Positions 33,981 to 42,418 of a DNA stretch of 64,000 bases are shown here, piece by piece. The stretch is from Actinomadura physcomitrii (GTDB lineage: Bacteria; Actinomycetota; Actinomycetes; Streptosporangiales; Streptosporangiaceae): contig NZ_WBMS02000051.1 of the NCBI RefSeq assembly GCF_008923205.2, positions 1 to 64,000 of the forward strand, given 5' to 3'. A program made the translations under genes and the position numbers. A model generated the notes under the pieces. It did no database searches. It was not told the DNA's origin and was given only the letters and a program-made list of their open reading frames with translations. Position 1 is the first letter of the stretch. Each line of letters opens with the position of its first letter.

Positions 33981-34775
33981 ATGCGGCGACCAGGGGGTAC
34001 GGAGGCCATTCTGCAACGCGATCTGACCGGACGCCGCCTCGCCGCGGCGACCGCCGTGCAAGTCCTGGTCATGGGCGCGGTGATCGGGGCCTACGAGCTC
34101 GGCCGCCATTTCGCCGACGGTCGTCCGGGCGACGCGTTCGCGCACGCCCGGTGGCTGTGGGACCTGGAGCGCACGCTCCACCTGCCGGACGAGGCGGCGT
34201 TCCAGAAGTGGGCGCTCGGCTGGGACGGCTGGGTGCGCGCCGCCAACGAGTACTACGTCCGCGTGCACTTCCCGGCGATCCTGCTGTTCATGGCATGGAT
34301 GTGGTTCCGGCACCGGGAGGGGTGGCCACGGGTGCGGGCCGTGATCGCGGTCACGGCGGCGGCGGCCCTGGCGCTGCACTTCGCCTTCCCGCTGGCGCCG
34401 CCGCGCATGCTGCCCGGCCACGGGTTCATCGACCTGATGAACGAGTACGGCCCGAGCTCCTACAGTTCCAAGCCGGGGGAGGGGATGGCCAACCAGTTCG
34501 CGGCCATGCCGTCGCTGCACGTCGGGTGGGCGCTGCTGGTCGCCTGGGGCGCGATCCGCTACGGCGGCGGCCGCCTGCGCTACGTCCTGGCCCTCCATCC
34601 GGTCCTCACGTTCACCATCGTGGTCGTCACCGCCAACCACTACTGGACGGACGGGATCGTCGGCTGCGCGATCGTCGTCGCGACGCTGTGGGCGTCGTCC
34701 AGGATCCCGGCGCTGGCGGACCGGCCGCCCGAGCGGACGGGAGTGTCGCCCGCGCGAGATAGTGTCGGAGCGTGA
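33981..34775 (+). CDS. PAP2-family phosphatase/phosphotransferase
   Basis: A 264-residue polytopic membrane protein with the PAP2 motifs spread in order: FPLAPPRMLP, AAMPSLHVGWALL and NHYWTDGIVG, the last two holding the catalytic histidines. This variant resembles inositol phosphorylceramide-synthase-like PAP2 proteins, so a lipid phosphate or inositol-lipid substrate is plausible. ATG at 33981 lies nine bases after GGAGG; ATG at 33972 would touch that site. The stop overlaps the rarA start in GTGA. Confidence 0.85.
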   Translation: MRRPGGTEAILQRDLTGRRLAAATAVQVLVMGAVIGAYELGRHFADGRPGDAFAHARWLWDLERTLHLPDEAAFQKWALGWDGWVRAANEYYVRVHFPAILLFMAWMWFRHREGWPRVRAVIAVTAAAALALHFAFPLAPPRMLPGHGFIDLMNEYGPSSYSSKPGEGMANQFAAMPSLHVGWALLVAWGAIRYGGGRLRYVLALHPVLTFTIVVVTANHYWTDGIVGCAIVVATLWASSRIPALADRPPERTGVSPARDSVGA

Positions 34776-36190
34776 CCAGCAGGGCGGAACCGGGCGAGCC
34801 GGAGGGGCTCTTCGACGATCCGTCGGCCGAGGCCGCGGGCCGCTCCGCAAAGCGTGATCGCGCCGTGGCCGCGGCGCCGCCGGCGGCGGAGGCCGGGCGG
34901 CAGCCGCTCGCGGTGCGGATGCGGCCCCGCGCGCTGGACGAGGTCGTCGGGCAGGCCCACCTGCTCGGCCCCGGCACCCCCATCCGGCAGCTCGTCGACC
35001 GCGACGTGCCGATGTCGCTGGTGCTGTGGGGCCCGCCCGGCACGGGCAAGACGACCCTGGCCACGGTCGTCAGCCATGTCACCTCGCGCCGGTTCGTGGA
35101 GATCTCCGCGGTCAGCGACGGGGTGAAGCGGGTCCGCGCGGAGATCGACCTGGCCCGCCGCGAGCTCGGCATGACCGGGCGGCAGACCGTCCTGTTCGTC
35201 GACGAGGTGCACCGCTTCAACAAGGCCCAGCAGGACGCGCTGCTCCCGGCCGTGGAGAACCGGTGGGTGTCGTTCATCGGCGCCACCACCGAGAACCCGT
35301 TCTTCTCCGTGATCAGCCCGCTGCTGTCGCGGTCGCTGCTGCTCACCCTGGAGCCGCTCGGCGAGGACGACCTGCGCGAGGTGGTCCGCCGCGCCCTCGC
35401 CGACGAGCGCGGCCTGAACGGGGCGGTCGGCCTCGACCCCGCCGCCGAGGACCACCTCATCCGGCTCGCCGGCGGCGACGCCCGCCGCACCCTCACCTAC
35501 CTGGAGGCCGCGGCGCTCGTCGTCGACGACGGCGCGGTGATCGACGCGGACGTGCTGGAGAAGGCCGTCGACCGGGCCGCCGTCCGCTACGACCGCGAGG
35601 GCGACCAGCACTACGACGTCATCAGCGCGTTCATCAAGAGCATCCGGGGCAGCGACGTCGACGCGGCCCTGCACTACCTCGCCCGCATGATCGAGGCGGG
35701 GGAGGACGCGCGGTTCATCGCGCGGCGCCTCATCGTGCACGCCAGCGAGGACGTCGGCATGGCCGACCCGACCGCGCTGCAGACGGCGGTCGCGGCGGCG
35801 CAGGCGGTGGAGTTCGTCGGGCTGCCCGAGGCCCGCATCAACCTCGCGCAGGCGGTCATCCACCTGTCCCTCGCGCCCAAGTCCAACGCGGTGGTCATGG
35901 CGGTGGACGGGGCGCTCGGCGACGTCCGCAAGGGCCTTGCCGGGCCCGTCCCCGGCCACCTGCGGGACGCGCACTACAAGGGCGCCGCCAAGATCGGGCA
36001 CGGCGAGGGCTACAAGTACGCCCACGACCATCCCGGCGGGGTCGTCCGGCAGCAGTACGCGCCCGACACCGTGGACGGCCGCGAGTACTACCGGCCGACC
36101 CGGCACGGCGCCGAGTCCCGCTTCACCGAGGTCCTCGCGCGGATCCGCTCGGTGCTGCGCGGCGACCCCCCGGCGAGGCCCGGCCGATGA
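34772..36190 (+). CDS. rarA: Replication-associated recombination protein A (MgsA/RarA)
   Basis: A 472-residue AAA+ ATPase acting at stalled replication forks. Walker A is GPPGTGKTT (about 87-95), Walker B VLFVDEVHRFNKAQQD, sensor I GATTENP. The C-terminal tetramerisation region (LHYLARMIEAGEDARFIARR and the final HYKGAAKIGHGEGYKY) is intact. GTG at 34772 overlaps the PAP2 stop. The first 45 residues are a low-complexity tail. Confidence 0.94.
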   Translation: MTSRAEPGEPEGLFDDPSAEAAGRSAKRDRAVAAAPPAAEAGRQPLAVRMRPRALDEVVGQAHLLGPGTPIRQLVDRDVPMSLVLWGPPGTGKTTLATVVSHVTSRRFVEISAVSDGVKRVRAEIDLARRELGMTGRQTVLFVDEVHRFNKAQQDALLPAVENRWVSFIGATTENPFFSVISPLLSRSLLLTLEPLGEDDLREVVRRALADERGLNGAVGLDPAAEDHLIRLAGGDARRTLTYLEAAALVVDDGAVIDADVLEKAVDRAAVRYDREGDQHYDVISAFIKSIRGSDVDAALHYLARMIEAGEDARFIARRLIVHASEDVGMADPTALQTAVAAAQAVEFVGLPEARINLAQAVIHLSLAPKSNAVVMAVDGALGDVRKGLAGPVPGHLRDAHYKGAAKIGHGEGYKYAHDHPGGVVRQQYAPDTVDGREYYRPTRHGAESRFTEVLARIRSVLRGDPPARPGR

Positions 36191-36406
36191 AGATCGATCT
36201 CCCCGGCGCCGTGCTCCCGGCATCGGCGGCGCCGGCCCGCTACTCTGCCGGGAACGGCCCCGGGCGCGGTCCCGGCACGCCGGCCGCCGGGCCGGCGCCC
36301 GCCGCCGCCCGGCCCTGACCGGCGCCCACGGCGCGCGTCCGGGCCGGTAAGGTCTGTCAGGCCGGCGCCCGGCCTTGGCCGCAACCACAGCGAAACGGAA
36401 GCCCTC

Positions 36407-36826
36407 ATGCTCACTGGTGGACAGCTAGCAGGTCTCATCGTGGCCGTGTTCTGGGCTGTGCTCGTCGCGTTCGTCGCGCTGACGCTGCTGCGGCTCGCCC
36501 GGCTGCTCGGCGACGCCAGCAAGCTCGTGCGCGACCTCGGCGACCAGGCGGCCCCGCTGCTGGACGACATGGCGACGACGGTGAAGCGCGCCAACGAGCA
36601 GCTCGGCCGCACCGACGTGATCACCAAGCAGGTCGCGGGCGTGACGCAGAACGTCTCGGCCGTCACCACCGTGATGACCTCGGTGGTGGGCGGGCCGCTG
36701 GTGAAGGCGGCCGCCTTCTCCTACGGCGTGCGCAAGGCGCTGAGCAGCCGCGACGGCGACGGGCGGGCCGCCGCGTCCGGCCGCCCGCAGCTGCCGGCCC
36801 GCCCGTCGGGGAAGGGGCGCAAGTGA
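36407..36826 (+). CDS. DUF948 membrane protein
   Basis: A 139-residue protein with an N-terminal membrane helix (LAGLIVAVFWAVLVAFVALTLLRLARLL) followed by a helical region and a basic C-terminal tail. This is the DUF948 layout (N-terminal helix plus coiled-coil). It is coupled to the DUF6167 gene by a GTGA overlap and sits before alaS, as in other actinobacteria. Function is unknown. Confidence 0.88.
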   Translation: MLTGGQLAGLIVAVFWAVLVAFVALTLLRLARLLGDASKLVRDLGDQAAPLLDDMATTVKRANEQLGRTDVITKQVAGVTQNVSAVTTVMTSVVGGPLVKAAAFSYGVRKALSSRDGDGRAAASGRPQLPARPSGKGRK

Positions 36827-37143
36827 AGCGGCTGTTCTGGCTGTCGGTCGGCGCGGGCGCGGGCGTCTACGCCACGCACCGCGTCAAGCGCCGGGTCGAG
36901 CGGTTCGCGCGCAGCTGGTCCCCCGAGGGGGTCGCGGCGCGGGCGGTGTCGACCGGGCAGTCCGCGGGCGAGCGGTTGAGGCATTTCGCGGCGGACGTGC
37001 GTACCGAGATGCGGGCCCGCGAGGAGGAGCTGCGCGAGGCCGTCCGCATGGACCAGGCTCCGCCCGAGACCCCGGGGCAGCGGCCCCGCCGGGTGCTGCG
37101 GGCGCGTTACACGATCATCGACGACGAGAAGGATGGCCACTGA
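36823..37143 (+). CDS. DUF6167-like small membrane-associated protein
   Basis: A 106-residue protein starting MKRLFWLSVGAGAGVYATHRV, a short hydrophobic head followed by a charged amphipathic region. It fits the DUF6167 family seen between DUF948 and alaS. GTG at 36823 shares bases with the upstream stop. The alaS ATG comes two bases after its stop, so the three genes are one translational unit. Role unknown. Confidence 0.8.
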   Translation: MKRLFWLSVGAGAGVYATHRVKRRVERFARSWSPEGVAARAVSTGQSAGERLRHFAADVRTEMRAREEELREAVRMDQAPPETPGQRPRRVLRARYTIIDDEKDGH

Positions 37144-37145
37144 TC

Positions 37146-39815
37146 ATGGAGTCGGCAGAGGTGGCGCGCCGCTTCCTGAAGTTCTTCGAGGAGCGCGGGC
37201 ACACGGTGGTGCCCTCCGCCAGCCTGGTCGCCGAGGACCCGACCCTGCTGCTGGTGAACGCCGGCATGGTCCCGTTCAAGCCGTACTTCCTCGGCCAGCG
37301 CACCCCGCCGTCGCAGCGGATGACCAGCGCGCAGAAGTGCGTCCGGACGCCCGACATCGACGAGGTCGGCAAGACCACCCGGCACGCCACGTTCTTCCAG
37401 ATGCTGGGCAACTTCTCGATCGGGGACTACTTCAAGGAGCAGGCGATCCCGTTCGCGTGGGAGCTGCTGACCCGCTCCCGCGAGGACGGCGGCTTCGGCT
37501 TCCCCGAGGACAGGCTCTGGGTGACCGTCTTCCACGACGACGACGAGGCCCGCGACCTGTGGCACAACAAGGTCGGCGTCCCTCTCGAGCGCATCCAGAG
37601 GCGCGGCATGGAGGACAACTTCTGGTCGATGGGCGTCCCCGGCCCCTGCGGCCCCTGCTCGGAGCTCTACTACGACCGGGGCCCGGAGTACGGGCGCGAG
37701 GGCGGCCCGGTCGCCGACGAGGACCGCTACCTCGAGGTGTGGAACCTCGTCTTCATGCAGTTCGAGCGGGGCCCCGGCGACAGCAAGACCGACTTCCCGA
37801 TCCTCGGCGACCTGCCCGCCAAGAACATCGACACCGGCATGGGCCTGGAGCGCATGGCGGCGATCCTGCAGGGCGTCGACAACATCTACGAGACCGACAC
37901 CCTGTGGCGGGTCCTGGACCGCGCCGCGGGCCTGACGGAGGCGGTCTACGGGCGCGACCACCGCGCCGACGTGTCGCTGCGGGTCATCGCCGACCACGTC
38001 CGCAGCGGGACGATGATGGTCGCCGACGGCATCCGCCCCGGCAATGAGGGCCGCGGCTACGTGCTGCGCCGCATCCTGCGCCGCTCGATCCGCAACCTGC
38101 GGCTGCTCGGCGGCCAGGACGCCGGGCTGATGCACGAGCTGACCTCCGTCGCGATCGCCGCGATGGGCGAGCAGTACCCCGAGCTGATCCGCACCGCCGC
38201 CGGCATCCACACGGTCATCGACGCGGAGGAGGAGTCCTTCCTCCAGACGCTGCGCACCGGCACGGCGATCTTCGACACCGCGGTGGAGGAGACCCGCCGC
38301 GCGGGCGGCACGACCCTGGCCGGCGACCAGGCGTTCAAGCTGCACGACACCTACGGGTTCCCGATCGACCTGACCCTCGAGATGGCCTCCGAGGCCGGCC
38401 TCCAGGTCGACGAGGACGGCTTCCGCCGGCTGATGAAGGAGCAGCGGGACCGCGCCAAGCAGGACGCCCGCGACAAGAAGACCGGCAACCTCGACGTCTC
38501 GGTCCTCGACGAACTGCTCACCGGCGCCGGCGGCAAGGTCGACTTCATCGGCTACCACGACGTCACCGGCGACGCCCGGCTCGTCGGGCTGCTGGTCAAC
38601 GGCGCCAACGCGCCCGCGGCGGGGGAGGGCACCGAGGTCGAGGTCGTCCTCGACCGCACCCCGTTCTACGCCGAGGGCGGCGGCCAGCTCGCCGACCAGG
38701 GCGTCATCCGGCTCGGCAACGGCGCGGTCATCGACGTGCACGACGTGCAGGCGCCGCTCGCCGGCCTGATCGTGCACCGCGGCCGGGTCCGCAGCGGCGA
38801 GGCGCAGGCGGGTGACTCCGCGCACGCCGAGATCGACCTGACCCGGCGCGCCGCGATCTCCCGCTCGCACACCGCGACCCACCTGGTGCACGCCGGGTTC
38901 CGCCGGGCGCTCGGCGAGTCCGCCGCGCAGGCCGGCTCGGAGAACTCGCCCGGCCGGTTCCGGTTCGACTTCACCGCCTCCGGCGCCGTCCCGCCGAGCG
39001 TGCTGCGCGACGTCGAGGACGAGGTCAACGAGGTCCTGATCGGCGACCTGGACGTGCGGGCGTTCCACACCTCGATCGACCAGGCCCGCGCCATGGGCGC
39101 GCTCGCGCTGTTCGGCGAGAAGTACGGCGACGAGGTCCGGGTCGTGGAGGTCGGCGACTACTCCCGCGAGCTGTGCGGCGGCACGCACGTCGCCCGGTCC
39201 GGGCAGCTCGGCCTGGTGAAGGTGCTGGGCGAGTCGTCGATCGGCGCGGGCGTCCGCCGCGTCGAGGCCCTCGTCGGCATCGACGCGTTCCGGTTCCTGG
39301 CCCGCGAGAGCGTGCTGGTCGCGCAGCTCGCCGAGCAGATGAAGGCGCGCAAGGAGGAGCTGCCCGAGCGCATCTCCGGCGTCGTCGGCCGCCTGCGCGA
39401 GGCGGAGAAGGAGCTGGAGAAGCTGCGCTCCCAGCAGATCCTCGCCGCCGCCGGCGCCCTCGCCGACGGCGCGAAGGACGTCAACGGCACCGCGTTCGTG
39501 GCGCACCGCGCCCCCGACGGCACCGGCGCCGACGACCTGCGCAAGCTCGCCGTGGACGTGCGCGGCCGGCTGCAGGCGCGGCCCGCCGTGGTGATGGTGA
39601 CGGGCGTCCCGAAGGACCGTCCCGTCGTGGTCGTCGCCGTGACCGAGGGCGCGCGCGAGCGCGGCCTGAAGGCCGGCGCGCTCGTCGGCCTGGCCGCCAA
39701 GGCGCTCGGCGGCGGAGGCGGCGGCAAGGACGACCTCGCGCAGGGCGGCGGCGCGAACCCCGCCGCGGTCGACGACGCGCTCGCCGCGGTCGAACGAGCC
39801 GTAGGGGCCGCGTGA
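37146..39815 (+). CDS. alaS: Alanyl-tRNA synthetase
   Basis: An 889-residue class II synthetase with the full AlaRS architecture: catalytic core (RHATFFQMLGNFSIGDYFK, and MGLERMA), editing domain with HTATH at about 575 and CGGTH at about 677, and a C-terminal C-Ala region. The C-terminal 30 residues contain a Gly-rich segment and an Ala-rich end. ATG 37146 directly follows the DUF6167 gene. Confidence 0.96.
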   Translation: MESAEVARRFLKFFEERGHTVVPSASLVAEDPTLLLVNAGMVPFKPYFLGQRTPPSQRMTSAQKCVRTPDIDEVGKTTRHATFFQMLGNFSIGDYFKEQAIPFAWELLTRSREDGGFGFPEDRLWVTVFHDDDEARDLWHNKVGVPLERIQRRGMEDNFWSMGVPGPCGPCSELYYDRGPEYGREGGPVADEDRYLEVWNLVFMQFERGPGDSKTDFPILGDLPAKNIDTGMGLERMAAILQGVDNIYETDTLWRVLDRAAGLTEAVYGRDHRADVSLRVIADHVRSGTMMVADGIRPGNEGRGYVLRRILRRSIRNLRLLGGQDAGLMHELTSVAIAAMGEQYPELIRTAAGIHTVIDAEEESFLQTLRTGTAIFDTAVEETRRAGGTTLAGDQAFKLHDTYGFPIDLTLEMASEAGLQVDEDGFRRLMKEQRDRAKQDARDKKTGNLDVSVLDELLTGAGGKVDFIGYHDVTGDARLVGLLVNGANAPAAGEGTEVEVVLDRTPFYAEGGGQLADQGVIRLGNGAVIDVHDVQAPLAGLIVHRGRVRSGEAQAGDSAHAEIDLTRRAAISRSHTATHLVHAGFRRALGESAAQAGSENSPGRFRFDFTASGAVPPSVLRDVEDEVNEVLIGDLDVRAFHTSIDQARAMGALALFGEKYGDEVRVVEVGDYSRELCGGTHVARSGQLGLVKVLGESSIGAGVRRVEALVGIDAFRFLARESVLVAQLAEQMKARKEELPERISGVVGRLREAEKELEKLRSQQILAAAGALADGAKDVNGTAFVAHRAPDGTGADDLRKLAVDVRGRLQARPAVVMVTGVPKDRPVVVVAVTEGARERGLKAGALVGLAAKALGGGGGGKDDLAQGGGANPAAVDDALAAVERAVGAA

Positions 39816-39834
39816 GCCCCGCGGGCGGGTTAAG

Positions 39835-39876
39835 GGGCGGCGCGTCATGAGGCTCGTGACGGACGCGGCGCCGCCC
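39835..39876 (+). terminator. Bulged hairpin after alaS
   Basis: GGGCGGCG (39835-39842) pairs with CGCCGCCC (39869-39876) and CGTCA (39843-39847) with TGACG (39857-39861), leaving a 7-nt bulge. It could be an attenuating or partial terminator before ruvX. Confidence 0.4.
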
Positions 39877-39911
39877 GCGAGGCGTCCCGCACCGCGGAGC
39901 GGAGCGGGACG

Positions 39912-40370
39912 ATGAGGCAGGGCGTGCGGCTCGGCGTGGACGTGGGGAGCGTCCGGGTGGGCGTGGCCCGGTGCGATCCCGGCGGGATCCTCGCCACGCC
40001 CCTGGAGACCGTGAAGAGCGGCAAGGGCGACATCGACCGGCTCGTCGACCTCGTGGCCGAGCACGAGGCGATCGAGGTCGTCGTCGGGCTGCCGACGTCG
40101 CTGTCGGGCCGCGAGGGCCCGGCGGCGCAGTCGGCGCGCAGGTTCGCCGCCAGGCTCGCCGACCGCCTTCCCCCGGAGGCCGTCCGGCTGTACGACGAGC
40201 GGCTCACCACCGTCACGGCCGAGAGCGGGCTGCGGGCGGGGGGAGTGCGCGGGCAGGCGCGCCGCAAGGTCGTGGACCAGGCCGCCGCCGCGGTCCTGCT
40301 TCAGGCCGCCCTGGACGGGGAACGGTTGACCGGGCGCCCCCCAGGCGAGATCGTCCGGGGGAGCTCATGA
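39912..40370 (+). CDS. ruvX: Putative Holliday junction resolvase RuvX (YqgF)
   Basis: A 152-residue RNase H-like fold protein. Acidic motifs are present: LGVDVGSVRVGVA (first Asp), YDERLTTVTAE and VVDQAAAAVLL. It is implicated in pre-16S rRNA processing and junction resolution. ATG at 39912 follows GGAGCGGGACG. The stop overlaps the mltG start in ATGA. Confidence 0.92.
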   Translation: MRQGVRLGVDVGSVRVGVARCDPGGILATPLETVKSGKGDIDRLVDLVAEHEAIEVVVGLPTSLSGREGPAAQSARRFAARLADRLPPEAVRLYDERLTTVTAESGLRAGGVRGQARRKVVDQAAAAVLLQAALDGERLTGRPPGEIVRGSS

Positions 40371-41536
40371 ACGATCTGGACCTCTTCTCCGACCCGTACG
40401 GTGATCCGTACGAGGAGGGGCAGCCGCAGGAGCCGCCGAGCAGGCGGAACCAGCGGCGGGCCCGCAAGCGGCAGAAGCGTCGCCGCCGCAGCGGCCGCGC
40501 CGCGTTCCTGTTCGCGCTGGCGTTCATCGTCGCGGTGTTCGGCACCGCGGGCGTGTTCGGCGTCGCGATCCTGGACAACCGGCTGCATCCGCCGGACTAC
40601 TCCGGGTCCGGGACCGGCAGTGTCACGGTCCAGGTGAAGGACGGCGCGAGCGGCGCGGTGATCGCGGCGACGCTGCAGGAGCACCGCGTCGTGAAGAGCA
40701 CCCGGGCGTTCGTGAAGGTCTACAACGCCGAGACGCGCGCCTCCAGCATCCAGCCGGGCTTCTACCAGATGCGCCTGCGGATGTCGTCGAAGGCGGCGAT
40801 GGCCCTGCTGCTGGACCCGAAGTCGCGGGCCGGCAACCAGATCTCCGTCCCCGAGGGCAAGCGCGTGACCGAGGTCTTCCAGCTGCTGTCGAAGAAGACC
40901 GGCATCCCCGTCCGGGACTTCCAGGCGGTCGCGAAGGACACCAGCGGCCTCGGGCTGCCGTCGTACGCCGGCGGGAAGCTGGAGGGCTTCCTGTACCCGG
41001 GCCGCTACGACCTGGACCCGAACGGGTCGGCGCGGAAGATCGTCCAGCAGATGGTCGACGCGTTCAACAAGGAGGCGAGCAGCTCCGACCTGGAGGGCAA
41101 GGCACGGGAGGCGAACCTCACCCCGCTGAAGGTGCTGACGCTGGCCAGCCTCGCCCAGGCCGAGGGCGGCAAGCCGGACGACCTGCCGAAGATCTCCCGG
41201 GTGATCTACAACCGGGTCAAGGCCGGGATGGCGCTGCAGTTCGACACCACCGTCCTGTACGCGCTGAACAAGCGCACGCTGGACGTGCGCAACCGGGACC
41301 TCCAGGTCGACTCCCCGTACAACACCTACAAGCACAAGGGCCTGCCGCCGGGACCGATCTGCAACCCCGGCCCCGACGCGATCGAGGCCGCGCTGTCGCC
41401 CGCGACCGGGGACTGGCTGTACTTCGTGGCCACCGACCCGACGCACAAGGTCACGAAGTTCGCCAGCACCGACGCCGAGCGCCAGAAGCTGGAGCAGGAG
41501 TTCCGCGAGTGGCAGAAGAAACACCCGAACGGCTGA
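40367..41536 (+). CDS. mltG: Endolytic transglycosylase MltG
   Basis: A 389-residue membrane-anchored enzyme that cleaves nascent peptidoglycan strands. It has a basic cytosolic head (RRARKRQKRRRR), one membrane helix (about 47-68), and a YceG domain. The catalytic Glu lies in ASLAQAEGG, near residue 266, and NPGPDAIEAALSP closes the domain. ATG 40367 overlaps ruvX, with GGGGGAG before it. Confidence 0.93.
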   Translation: MNDLDLFSDPYGDPYEEGQPQEPPSRRNQRRARKRQKRRRRSGRAAFLFALAFIVAVFGTAGVFGVAILDNRLHPPDYSGSGTGSVTVQVKDGASGAVIAATLQEHRVVKSTRAFVKVYNAETRASSIQPGFYQMRLRMSSKAAMALLLDPKSRAGNQISVPEGKRVTEVFQLLSKKTGIPVRDFQAVAKDTSGLGLPSYAGGKLEGFLYPGRYDLDPNGSARKIVQQMVDAFNKEASSSDLEGKAREANLTPLKVLTLASLAQAEGGKPDDLPKISRVIYNRVKAGMALQFDTTVLYALNKRTLDVRNRDLQVDSPYNTYKHKGLPPGPICNPGPDAIEAALSPATGDWLYFVATDPTHKVTKFASTDAERQKLEQEFREWQKKHPNG

Positions 41537-41560
41537 CGCGTGACGGATCGGAGCGGGCAG

Positions 41561-42418
41561 GTGGGTAGCGGGCACGTGGGCGAGGTCCGGCGCGCGGCCG
41601 TGCTGGGCTCGCCGATCGCGCACTCGCTGTCGCCGGTGCTGCACCGGGCGGCGTACGCGGCGATGGGCCTGGACGGCTGGCGCTACGACGCCGTCGAGTG
41701 CGGCGAGGACGGCCTCGCCCGGTTGCTGGACGGCCTCGGCCCCGAGTGGGCGGGCCTGTCGCTGACGATGCCGCTCAAGCGGGTCGCGCTGAAGCTCGCC
41801 GACTCGGTGTCGGAACTGGCGGAGCGGGTCGGCGGCGCCAACACGCTCGTCTTCCGCGACGGGCGCCGGCACGCCGACAACACCGACGTGCACGGCATCG
41901 TCACCGCGCTCGCCGAGGCGGGCCTCGGCTCGCCCGGCAGCGCGCTGGTGCTGGGCGGCGGCGCGACCGCCGCCTCGGCGCTGGCCGCGCTCGCCGCGCT
42001 GGGCCTGGACGCGGCGGTCCTCGCGGTCCGCGACCCGGGCCGGGCGTCGCAGGCGGCCGAGGTCGGCGAGCGCTGCGGGCTGGCGGTGCGGGTCGTCACC
42101 CTCGACCGGGTCGCCGACCACCTGCCCGCCGGGCTGGTGGTGTCGACCCTGCCGGGACGGGCCGCCGACGCCTTCGCCGGGCCCGTCGCGGCGTCCGGCG
42201 CCGCGCTGTTCGACGTGGTGTACGCGCCGTGGCCGACGGCCCTCGCCGCGGCCGTCGAGCGCGCCGGCGGCACGGTCGTCGGCGGCTTCGAGATGCTGCT
42301 GCACCAGGCCGTCCGGCAGGTCGAGCTGATGACCGGCCGCGACGAGGTCCCCGTGGCGGCCATGCGCGAGGCCGGCGAGGCGGAACTGGCCCGCCGCGCC
42401 GCCACCGCCGGCGGCTAG
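41561..42418 (+). CDS. aroE: Shikimate dehydrogenase
   Basis: A 285-residue enzyme reducing 3-dehydroshikimate to shikimate. Motifs are GSPIAHSLSP (substrate), the catalytic Lys in TMPLKR, NTDVHG, a Rossmann LGGGATAAS, and a C-terminal GGFEMLLHQAV. The start is uncertain: GTG at 41540, 41561 and 41576 are in frame. GTG 41561 has GGAG seven bases upstream and is chosen. The stop codon shares the tetramer CTAG with the stop of the convergent gene at 42415. The usual aroC/aroK/aroB followers are absent. Confidence 0.9.
   Translation: MGSGHVGEVRRAAVLGSPIAHSLSPVLHRAAYAAMGLDGWRYDAVECGEDGLARLLDGLGPEWAGLSLTMPLKRVALKLADSVSELAERVGGANTLVFRDGRRHADNTDVHGIVTALAEAGLGSPGSALVLGGGATAASALAALAALGLDAAVLAVRDPGRASQAAEVGERCGLAVRVVTLDRVADHLPAGLVVSTLPGRAADAFAGPVAASGAALFDVVYAPWPTALAAAVERAGGTVVGGFEMLLHQAVRQVELMTGRDEVPVAAMREAGEAELARRAATAGG

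Noticed and set aside
36187..36318. A 43-codon ORF overlapping the rarA stop
   Set aside because: It is Pro/Ala/Gly-rich without a recognisable family, and its ATGA overlap can occur by chance.
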